DNA of 64,000 bases from Coffea arabica (taxonomy: Eukaryota; Streptophyta; Magnoliopsida; Gentianales; Rubiaceae), in contig NC_092323.1 of the NCBI RefSeq assembly GCF_036785885.1, positions 18,980,501 to 19,044,500 on the forward strand. The letters are read 5' to 3'. The position numbers were made by a program, and so were the translations under genes. Positions within the stretch are counted from its first letter, which is position 1. Every line of letters begins with the position of its first letter. Positions 1 to 9,454 of this stretch are shown here, piece by piece. The notes beneath the pieces are model-generated. The model had not been told where the DNA came from, ran no database searches, and saw only the letters and a list, made by a program, of their open reading frames with translations.

Positions 1-1786
1 TTCATTTAATTTTGACCCCTGAACTTTGAAAAATATAATTTTTGTCCCCCAAAAGTTTTCAATTTTTGCAATTCAGTCCTTGGCAAATTTTGGCTCTCTT
101 TATTATGATTGTTTATTTTCTTCAATAACTAATTATGTTACTTTTGAACATATTCAACCTGTAATTTTTAGATGTTTTAAATTTCTTTATGTTTGACATA
201 TTAGCGTGAGCTTAGTACTTTTATTATTATTGGTTTTTTCAATTAAATTGGTGCCATGACTCTTTTGTTCATTGTGAGTATAAATAGGACAATTTGACTC
301 CATTTAGTTACCACTTCAAACGGGAGGTACCCCTATTTTTATTATTTCAATATCAATTACGTGCTCTTATGTGCTCTTATGTGCTCTTATGTGTTCCTAT
401 GTGTTTATATTTTTATATGCTTTATTTATTTGATTTAAATATTCATTCAAATTTTCTTATATATGTTAGTTAGTTTTTTATAATGATTCGAGAGGTATTT
501 AAATACCTCAAAAATGTAATAGATAGGATAATTAGATTTGTTTTATTATATTTTTCCCTTCTAGATTGTAGTTAGGCGCTCCCCGATGTAATAGATAGGT
601 TGCGTGTTTATGTGGTTTATGTGTTATGTGTTTTATCCGCTTTTCTTAGGATTTTGGCATCTAGATATTATGTTTACGTGTTATGTGCTACGTGCTCTTA
701 TGTGTTTATTTGTTTTAATTTATGTTTTATTTGTTTCACTATGAATTGTTAATGCATGACGTCACCACACTAGTCCAACGCTAGTTGTGGTTTCTCCCTC
801 CGCTTACTTGCTAGTCCAACGCTAGTAAGGACTTTTAGAAATGGGCCAGTCCAATGCTAGACCCTTTAGGTCATCTTGCGCTAGATTCATCTTTGTATGC
901 TATTCACTACATTTTCATGCATATTTTCATTTTTAGGATCTTTTCTCATTTGCATGATATTCCCTATTATATTATCCCCTACCCGCTATAGGTGCTAATC
1001 ATGTCATTTAGAATTGCATCTCATTTAAGCTAGTTCATTTGCTTGTTCATGTTAGGATAATTATTTTTTCAAACATGGGAAATGGGTGATTATAACTTTC
1101 TAGTTTAAGTACCCTATTAATCCATGTATAAGAAAATTATGTCACGAGTTTTGCCTCCCGTACCCTTTATGTTGCATTCTCCTTTTCTTTGATCACTTAT
1201 ATATATGTATATAATTTAATTTCTTTTCTTTTATTTTAATTTCATCATTTGCATATTCGTGACACTTTCAAGGAATCATTTTGGCCTTCGCAATTAATGC
1301 GATTGGTTCAATTAAACCCCTTGAATGAACATTTTGTCCCTTTCGATATATTTAGATTTGCATCCATATAGGAAACATCCAAATATGATAAAATTAAGGG
1401 TTAGATTAGGAAAATTTTGACTAAACCTCGCAACTAACTTAGACTAGGTTGAAAGGGTGCCTTAGGTTTGAGTCAATTGAACCTTTGCCTTCCCTTTCTT
1501 CAACCGTGACTCCCGAACCCATTTTCTCTTGTTTTCAAAGACCTGGAGTTGTCAAAAAGGGTTTTATTTTATTTTACTTTATTTTTGGGTGACTTGGTAC
1601 ACCAAAACTCCATACCAAGTGGCGACTCCTATTTTTTTCTTAAAAATCCTTTTAGACTAAATTTTGGACCCAAATTGTCGCATACTTTTAAGTCCCATTC
1701 TAGGTCCTTTTTCATTTATTATTAATAAATCACATCTTTTTATAAAACACTTTCTTTTTCCATCTTGTAAAAAATGGGGCGCGACA
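1..1786 (+). repeat. LTR 1 (3' 1786 bp of a 3442-bp LTR)
   Basis: This matches 11096-12881 of LTR 2; the first 1656 bp lie beyond the window edge. It contains a TATA box at 279-286, a run of GTGCTCTTAT repeats at about 356-403 and three copies of a CTAGTCCAACGCTAG-like motif between 768 and 860. It ends in GCGACA immediately before the primer site. By eye I found no difference from LTR 2 at the two sites in the shared part where LTR 3 differs. Confidence 0.93.
279..286 (+). promoter_or_regulatory. LTR TATA box (TATAAATA)
   Basis: TATAAATA lies in the LTR and recurs at 11374-11381 and 22469-22476. In the full-length LTR 2 it is 1935 bp from the LTR start, implying a U3 of roughly 1.96 kb and an R plus U5 of roughly 1.47 kb. 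Transcription would begin near position 310. The sequence is visible; its role is inferred from position. Confidence 0.55.
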
Positions 1787-1788
1787 AC

Positions 1789-1807
1789 TTGGCGACTCCA
1801 CTGGGGA
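1789..1807 (+). other. Primer binding site, element copy 1
   Basis: TTGGCGACTCCACTGGGGA starts two bases after the LTR end. It has the form expected of a sequence complementary to a tRNA 3' end (TGG...). Ogre/Tat elements are known to use an arginine tRNA, and this site looks like that type. I could not match it to a specific tRNA here. Confidence 0.75.
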
Positions 1808-3114
1808 TGTTAGAGAGTCCAAGCACTTGGCTTAGTCGTCTTTTCTCTTTTTAACCCTTATATTTATCATATTTGGATGTTTTAGGTTGTTTTTTTTTCT
1901 TTTTTAGGATATTTTGCATTTCACACTCGTAATCGTTCCTTGTCTTACGTGTATGTGATGAATGGCTTATTTATTTATTTATTCGTATCGCGCTTTGCAT
2001 TTGGGTGGGGGAAAATATCACCGTAGAGCCTCCACACGTGTTTTAATTATAATCTCTCCCCTCAAAAGGAAGCACTTCATACGTGCATGCATTATTTTTA
2101 CCCTATTTTTATTTTTCTCGTGGGCGCCATCCCACATCTCCTTGTAGGATTAGGATCGATTTCCTTAGGTAGGCGGATGGTGTGCTCTGCGCCCATAGCG
2201 ATGCCTAAGGGATCACTCAAGCCACCGACCGAAGGTTTTGGGATTGATGACCCTTAACTTTTTGGTCTGAAGGTTTGGGAGCCTGAAACCTTATCGAGTC
2301 TAGATGCATTAGTAAGCCAAACCTCATGCATCCATATTAGAAATTACCTAGGATAGAGTCAACCTATCCAATTAGGAGCACTAAGCACGAGGGGAGGGAT
2401 TTCACCCCTCTTTCTTTGCTTTATTTACTTTTCATTCTTGTATCATTTATTGTCACAACGTGTTATATGTTGAACTAACATCTCCTTGTTTTCCCTTTTT
2501 CTGCATACACAAACTTTAGAAATAAGAGTCCTAACATGGTACTCGCTTAAGATAAGACCGCCTCTTATATCAAGCATGTTTAAATTTTAGTCAATTGCAT
2601 ATGCATATATACTGCACATCATTTTAGGCTTACCCCGGCATTTAAAGGGGGCACTTTTAGGTCACATTTCAATTATTTCATTGTATATTTAATATGCTTT
2701 AATAAATTGTCATCATGCATTAACCATAGAGGGAATGCCGCATAGGGAATCCTACGTTAGGCATAAACCGCCTTGTGTCTCGGATATATAATCCAATGAG
2801 ACTTGCACGTTTATATTTTTGTACTATCCAAAGGGGTAGTGCACAAGGTAAGGTAGGATTCGATCCCTTCCGTGTGACAGCATTGAAAATGATGGAACAG
2901 TTTTTACGCATTAGAATATGAGCCTTTAATAATCACTTTTTGGTCATTTTATCAGAATTGGTAAAATTCCCTTGCGTAAAGGACATTAAGTTGAAGAAAT
3001 TCACAAATTCCTCATTGTTGAGATGATAAGTATGTTAAGGCCAAATCTTGATTTCCGAAGGCTCATAGACTAATGAATCACAATGAATTTTTTTGAAACT
3101 ACCAATGGGCAGAC

Positions 3115-3560
3115 AATTCCATCGATTTTGATAAATCATCAATTTCATTCATTCCATTTTTACATCTAAGATGATTGAATCGATTTTTTTTTATAGATCA
3201 TTCGATCCTTACAATTTTGCTCATTTTTAATTTCATTTTGGATAAATCATCAATTTCATTCTGTTCATTTGGTCAGTGATCCAGTCGATTTTTGAATAAA
3301 TTGTCAATTTTATCCAATCCATTTGACCAATTTATTCATTTTTAGGACAATACAATCAATTTTGAATTAATCATCAATTTCATTCAATTCATTATTCATT
3401 TAATCAATTTTATTTATTTATTTATTTATTTTGAATAAATTCTCAATTTCATCCAATCCATTGGATCGGTTTTATTCACTTTCAGGATAATCCAGTCAAT
3501 TTTTGAACTAACTATCAATTTCATTCAATTCATTTAACCCCTTTATTCTCTTTTAAAGTT
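3115..3560 (+). repeat. Degenerate tandem repeat in the leader, copy 1
   Basis: About six diverged units of roughly 65-80 bp follow one another. Each carries a core like ATCAATTTCATTCAATTCATTT followed by a TTTATTCA-TTTTAGGATAAT-CAGTCAATTTTTGAAT spacer. One unit contains a (TTTA)n expansion near 3410-3430. The same block is at 14210-14655 in the second element. No function is visible. Confidence 0.7.
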
Positions 3561-6500
3561 TCGATCTATGGTTCACTGAAGAAACTAGTCGAGACATTTC
3601 AATCCTCAAAAAAATAATAATAATAAGTTTTTCACACTAAATTGATTTTGATATCATTTTATGTGTCAATCAAAGCAATCAATCCATTCGGACTTTGTCC
3701 TCATTTTGTTAGGACAAAATTGTCTTTTGTCACTACAATTATCTTTTTTTTTCAAAATTTGTCTTTTAATTGAATCTCAATAAGTCAATCGGATCCGTCA
3801 GGTATTGTATGGTGCCTATCCCAGAGGATTGCATTTTTCATGCTAGGCCAACCCTTGGCATAAAAGGGCTCCCCCATAGGACATGCATACCGATTTTATA
3901 GTTTTGCTTACTAATTCTTGGTATTTTTCTTTTCTTTTTCCCCCTCCCCTGCATTTATAAAAGTTGTTTCAACAGGGTAAAACTATTTTTCCTATATCTG
4001 ATAATATTTTTGGTCTGATAAATTTTGAAAATTACAAGTGTTACTTGATTTTTGGACAGATCCTACAATGTAAAAAAAAAAAAAAAATGAATGATGATGA
4101 AAAAAATGAATGAAAAATCCATTTGAAAACGCTAGTGTAAAGTATCTCAAAAATCTTTTGATTCATTGTTTCTAATATATTTTGTCTCAAAAGATAGAAA
4201 GAGAAAGTGTGTATATATTTGAAAATGTATTCTTTAGAGATTTTTATTTGCTCACATGTATTATATTTGACAAAAAAAAATAAAAAAATAAAAAATCAAA
4301 CATTTGAATAATAAAGTTTTTATTTAGACAATTATTGTTTTGTATATATTCATTCTTTATTTGCTCATTGAGAGATTTCATGATAGATTTTAAGGAATAA
4401 GGCTAAATTGAAATTTTTCGACCTCTTGTTCGAAATTCATGAGTGCATGTCAAATTCCCAAAATTCTTTGCATACACTAGATTTGTGGCCTAAACTATTC
4501 AATGAGGATAGTCGAAAATAAAAGGGGTCATTCAAATTTGATAGCTTGTCATAAAAGATCAACCCCAACACTTTTCATTTTCATTTTTTGTCCACTTTTA
4601 TTGAACCTCCAAGATCAGTCGCATTGGCTGACTAGCTTCAAAGTGAGATAATTTTTTCCGTGAAAATGTCCGGTGTGTCTAACCAGATTCAATCCACATC
4701 TAAGTGAAAGCAAAAATGCACATTACTTCTTATTTTGTTTTGAAAATTTGGAATGATACTTTAGACTTTCGTCTCTCTATCTATACATATTCTATCATTT
4801 ATTTCCCCATTTGAGACTACAAAAAATAGAGTTTCGTTTCAAATAAAAGCCTCAATGATCATGACCCTCCACGGAAAAATTTTCGAATGTCAAATGGAAA
4901 TGGGTTTTTCCAACGGGTTATTCTTTACTTTGGTTGTCATGAGAAATAAGAATGATGCTTTGGCCATCGTTTTCTACCATCTAAACACTTTTATCCTTTG
5001 CATCCTCATTTGAGCCTAAATTGGTGGTTCGTTTCAAAAGCACTTATGATTGCACCCCCACACAGGGGAAGGAGATTTCAAAAAGAAAAAAAAAAGAGAA
5101 GAGGAAGAAGGGAGAAAATGCTACAAGTTGGGGGAATTTGACTCTAACATTGATATTTGGTCTTCAATATAAAAAAAGAAAGAGGGGCCATCTACACTCC
5201 AAATTAGGGAGTTTTCAATTTTATCATTGACATTGGGATATCAGTATTGGTAAAAAAACAAAATTAATTAAAAAAGAAAAGAAAAAGAGAGAAAAGAAAA
5301 ATGTGAAAAAATGAAAAATGATGAAAGTGAAAAAAAAAAAGAAAAATGCGAAAACATCCAATGTTGAATTCCCTCTAGTGATTGATAAAAAAAAAAAAAA
5401 GAAAAAAAAAAGAGTCAAAATAGGGTCCCGGATTTTAAATCCAAAACTGGGGCAAATTTTGGGAAGAAGTGCGATCTTAAGTACATTGTCCTTGAAAATT
5501 TTATTTTTTTTAGCTATCGTTGTCAAGCCACATTACAAGCTCATAAAGTCAATTGTTGACTTATTTTTCATGACAATTTGAAGTGAAAATATTGTCTCTA
5601 AGGAATCTACCAATCACTCATGATCATAAGACCATAACCTGTTTTCATATGTTTAGCTATCGTTTCTACCCATATATTACAAGCCTATACAGCTTATATG
5701 TTGACTGAGTTTTCTCAAAAAAAATAAGAGTGATAAGCTATTTGCTTTTACCAAGATGTGATATTGAATGTGTTGGATACAATTTGAAAAAAAAAAAAAA
5801 ACAAAACAAAAAACAAAAAAAAGAGAGAGAGAGAGAGAGACAGATCCTGACATACCATTCCCCTGAGCCATCTCAAAATCCTGAATAATATCCATTTGAT
5901 TAGTCCTAAAAGATGAGCTTATAAGAAAAGTGATCCTTTTCCCTCAACACCAATCCCAAAACAAGGAAGAGATCTTTTTCAATTTGGTCTTATTTTGAGG
6001 GATTTATCATGGAATCTTCTACATGAGTTTGGATATGATATTTAAATTCTTCATTTGAAAAATGTAGTTTCTATTCACATTGTATGTGATTATTTTGCAA
6101 CTAAAATAACCCTAAATCTGGGGCAAATTTTTTGTAATATATTGTGAGATTTCACCAAATAAGTTCAAATTGAGGCAAAAATTTTATAATACATTTGTAG
6201 GGTATGTCCAAGACCAAGTATATATTTTTTAAAAAATCTTGATAAGTCAATACTTTGCATGAATCTTAATTGTTACATCATTGCTAAAAAAAAAAACAAA
6301 AAACAAAAAACAAAAAAAGAATAAAAAAAAATTGAAAATTTCAATTGCTTTGAAAAATTCCCCTTATGCAGGTGTTTATGGTTGAGATCAATGAAAAAGT
6401 GCAATTCAAAACTTGCAAATTTGGAGATTAATCACGAATAAAAATGGAGCAATAATGCTACATTGCAAAGTGGAGGATCGGCTATTTGCTCAAAAGGAAT

Positions 6501-6769
6501 ACATACTTCAGCAGCCATCTTGAAAAAAAAAAAAAAAAAAGAAGAGAATAATAAAAAGAGAGGAAAAAATGAAAAAAAAAAAGAAAAGAAAAGAAAGGGG
6601 GAATGAAAAAAAAAGAAGAGAATAATAAAAAGGAGGAAAAAAATGAAAAAAAGAGAGAGAAAAGAAAAAAAAAAAGGATTGAAAAAAAAGAAAAAGAAAA
6701 AGAGAGTTTTTCCTTCAATTTTGCAAATTTTGCAATTGAACTTTGGGAGCATTTCATTGGAGATTACAT

Positions 6770-7190
6770 TTCTAAGTTGGGGCAACACCTTGCCCTCTTA
6801 TGCTTCGAAATGGAAGTGGTAATACATGCCAAAACCGAGATCCCGTCCTTGCACATTTTGACAAAGGCTCAGGCAGAAGAAATCCAATGGATTAAGGAGC
6901 ACTGAGTTGCTGTCTCTTATTGATGAAAAAGTGGATGAATGTTTGTCATGGACAATGCTATCATCAAAGGATGGTTCGTTGGCTATGACAAGAATGATAA
7001 ATCTCGCTTATTTGAAATGAGGGATAAGGTTTTGAAGTAAATTCTTCCGATTTAAGAGGAGGTTAAAGAAAAGTTTGCTCCAACTTGGCAAGGGCCATTT
7101 ATTGTTCAAAGAGTGCTATTCGCAGGAACGCCCATTCTCACAGAACTGGATGGACAGGTGAAAACCTGAAACGGTGTCTTCAAAAGAAAA
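6770..7190 (+). pseudogene. Decayed Ty3/gypsy integrase C-terminal fragment, copy 1
   Basis: Translated pieces in shifting frames resemble the end of plant Tat/Ogre-type integrase. A GATP-like motif at about 6780 is followed, one frame over, by a segment opening MEVVIHAKTEIPSL (from 6810). After several stops comes KFAPTWQGPFIVQRVL (about 7070-7117) and then PILTELDG (about 7130-7153), which correspond to the GPY/F region that closes Ty3/gypsy integrases. At least two stops and one frame change break it, and nothing else of pol is recognisable. This is the best evidence for the element's ancestry. The assignment rests on remembered family motifs, not on a database search. Confidence 0.75.
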
Positions 7191-7702
7191 AAAAAAAGCA
7201 AAAAAAAAGAAAAAAAGAGAATGATGAAAAAGAAAAAAAAAAGAGAAGAAAATGAAAACAAAATAAAATAAAAAGGTGTGACCTTTGTGAAAATCCGAAA
7301 GGTTGAGGTCATCAAGGTGAGATTTTGGAGCACAAGAGAATCATGAACGAAAAGCGGGTTGCTGACACTTGAGATAGTTGCCATTCATTCAAATCTGATC
7401 ATTAGAAAAGTTGATTCGTGGTACAAAGTGAGGTATGGCTGACTGATGCTAGAAAATTGAGAAGATTCAAAACAAGTTGCAGCACAACTCTTGAGGAGCA
7501 GTTTTGACATCGAAAGATCATGCTTGCATGGTCCTCAGGGCCAAAAGGAGCACAAGGAATCACATGGTATTGGTATTATATGATTACTTTTTCGGCCTCT
7601 CGAAGGCAAGAAAATGTGGCCCTTGCTAAACATGATTTATATTGACGCAAGTATCAAAAAGAGGGAGCTCCAATTTTGGAAATGCATTTCAAATCTGGTT
7701 TG

Positions 7703-7734
<32 letters not shown>

Positions 7735-7789
7735 ATGCCTTACACTGGGGCAAATTTTGAAAAATTGCAAGTTGAAAAGTTATTACAAG

Positions 7790-9075
7790 ACCGTTTTTTT
7801 TATTGTCGTTGGGCATGGGTTTTATCCCTCCAACCTCGGCAGGCTCGGGTTTTATCCCACTGACCGTTTTTTTTATTGTCGTTGGGCATGGGTTGTATCC
7901 CTCCAACCTCGGCAGGCTCGGGTTTTATCCCACTGACCGTTTTTATTGTCGTTAGGGCATGGGTTTTATCCCTCCAACCTCGGCAGGCTCGGGTTTTATC
8001 CCACTGACCGTTTTTTTATTATCGTTGGGCATGGGTTGTATCCCTACAACCTCGGCAGGCTCGGGTTTTATCCCACTGACCGTTTTTATTGTCGTTGGGC
8101 ATGGGTTGTATCCCTCCAACCTCGGCAGGCTCGGGTTTTATCCCACTGACCGTTTTTATTGTCGTTGGGCATGGGTTTTATCCCTCCAACCTCGGCAGGC
8201 TCGGGTTTTATCCCACTGACCGTTTTTATTGTAGTTGGGCATGGGTTTTATCCCTCCAACCTCGGCAGGCTCGGGTTTTATCCCACTGACCGTTTTTATT
8301 GTCGTTGGGCATGGGTTGTATCCCTCCAACCTCGGCAGGCTCGGGTTTTATCCCACTGACCGTTTTTATTGTCGTTGGGCATGGGTTGTAAACCTACAAC
8401 CTCGGCAGGCTCGGGTTTCATCCCACTGACCGTTTTTTTTTATTGTCGCTCGGCAGGTTCGGGTTTTATCCCACTGACCATTTTTTTTATTGTCGTTGGG
8501 CATGGGTTGTATCCCTCCAACCTCGGTAGGCTCGGGTTTTATCCCACTGACCGTTTTTATTATCGTTAGGGCATGGGTTTTATCCCTCCAAACTCGGCAG
8601 GCTCGGGTTTTATCCCACTGACCGTTTTTATTGTCGTTGGGCATGGGTTGTATCCCTCCAACCTCGGCAGGCTCGGGTTTCATCCCACTGACCGTTTTTT
8701 TTATTGTCGCTCGGCAGGCTCGGGTTTTATCCCACTGACCGTTTTTTTTATTGTCGTTCGGCAGGCTCGGGTTTTATCCCACTGACCGTTTTTATTGTCG
8801 TTGGGCATGGGTTTTATCCCTCCAACCTCGGCAGGATCGGGTTTTATCCCACTGACCGTTTTTTTTATTGTCGTTGGGCATGGGTTGTATCCCTCCAACC
8901 TCGGCAGGCTCGGGTTTTATCCCACTGACCGTTTTTATTTTAGTTGGGCATGGGTTTTATCCCTCCAACTTCGGCAGGCTCGGGTTTTATCCCACTGACC
9001 TTCTTTTATTTTCGTTGGGCATCGGTTTTATCCCACCAACCTCGGCAGGCTCGGGTCGCATCCCACTGACCGTTT
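7790..9075 (+). repeat. Minisatellite of about 70 bp, 19 units, in the element 3' region, copy 1
   Basis: Units follow the pattern CGTTTTTATTGTCGTTGGGC / ATGGGTTGTATCCCTCCAAC / CTCGGCAGGCTCGGGTTTTA / TCCCACTGAC. I count 19 occurrences of the CCCACTGACC-type end. Most units are 70-72 bp. Short units of about 47 bp, near 8450, 8710 and 8760, lack the GGGCATGGG...CCTCCAACC half. Each unit itself holds two related halves built on GGGTTTTATCCC. Because 70 is not a multiple of 3, short frames open and close in a ladder across the array; these are not genes. Tandem repeats in this 3' untranslated position are known for Ogre and related plant retrotransposons. Confidence 0.92.
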
Positions 9076-9378
9076 CTCTTGATTATTTGGTTAATAATTG
9101 TGCTTTAACATTCATTTTGTATTTCCTATTTAGAAGTTCTGAGAGCTCAAACTTTTTCGACTTTGCAAAGACCGCAGTTTGTCAATGCACTTGTTTCATT
9201 GTGGTTCACTTGCATTCGAACTACGTTTGACCTGATTCCCATGGTGGGATACGTAGGCAACTCTACATGGGTTCGGTCACATTTTCTGCAATGTTATTGC
9301 ATCATTTTGTCCAATAATTTCAGCCAAGTGTTGGCTTGTTTATTTTAGTTCAGGTACAGCTAGAAGTGACAGGTAAGC

Positions 9379-9454
9379 AATTTGGTGTCTACGTCTTTGT
9401 CTTGAGTTTCTTTGAAACTCTAGACAAAGAGGGGCAAGCTGTAGACACCAAATT
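9379..9454 (+). other. Polypurine tract inside a 76-bp stem-loop at the internal/LTR junction, copy 1
   Basis: The outer arms are perfect 14-mers: AATTTGGTGTCTAC (9379-9392) and its reverse complement GTAGACACCAAATT (9441-9454), the latter being LTR bases 2-15. The inner arms, CTTTGTCTTGAGTTTC (9395-9410) and GAAACTCTAGACAAAG (9414-9429), pair at 15 of 16 positions around a TTT loop. The purine tract AGAGGGGCAAG just before the LTR start (9440) falls in the bulge between the arms. The same structure is at 20474-20549. Confidence 0.85.

Larger units (their letters stand above)
1787..9439 (+). mobile_element. Internal region, element copy 1 (7653 bp, no intact gag-pol)
   Basis: In order it holds the primer site, a long non-coding leader, a degenerate leader repeat (3115-3560), purine-rich blocks (about 5085-5420, 5800-5840, 6520-6710 and 7180-7270), a decayed integrase tail (about 6770-7190), a minisatellite (7790-9075) and a polypurine tract at the 3' LTR. 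The poly-Phe and poly-Lys reading frames here are by-products of the purine tracts. I see no protease, reverse transcriptase or RNase H motif. The design resembles a large retrotransposon derivative (LARD) that descends from an Ogre-type parent and keeps only the tail end of pol. Confidence 0.85.

Noticed and set aside
5224..6905. Poly-Phe and poly-Lys frames (also in the second copy)
   Set aside because: They are translations of homopurine and homopyrimidine tracts with no other protein features.
7790..9075. A regular repeat-spacer look suggesting a CRISPR array
   Set aside because: The whole unit is repeated with no unique spacers, and the context is a plant retrotransposon.
7637..9230. 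A ladder of overlapping 64-120 codon frames on both strands
   Set aside because: They all come from the 70-bp minisatellite, whose unit length is not a multiple of three, so every frame opens and closes at regular steps.
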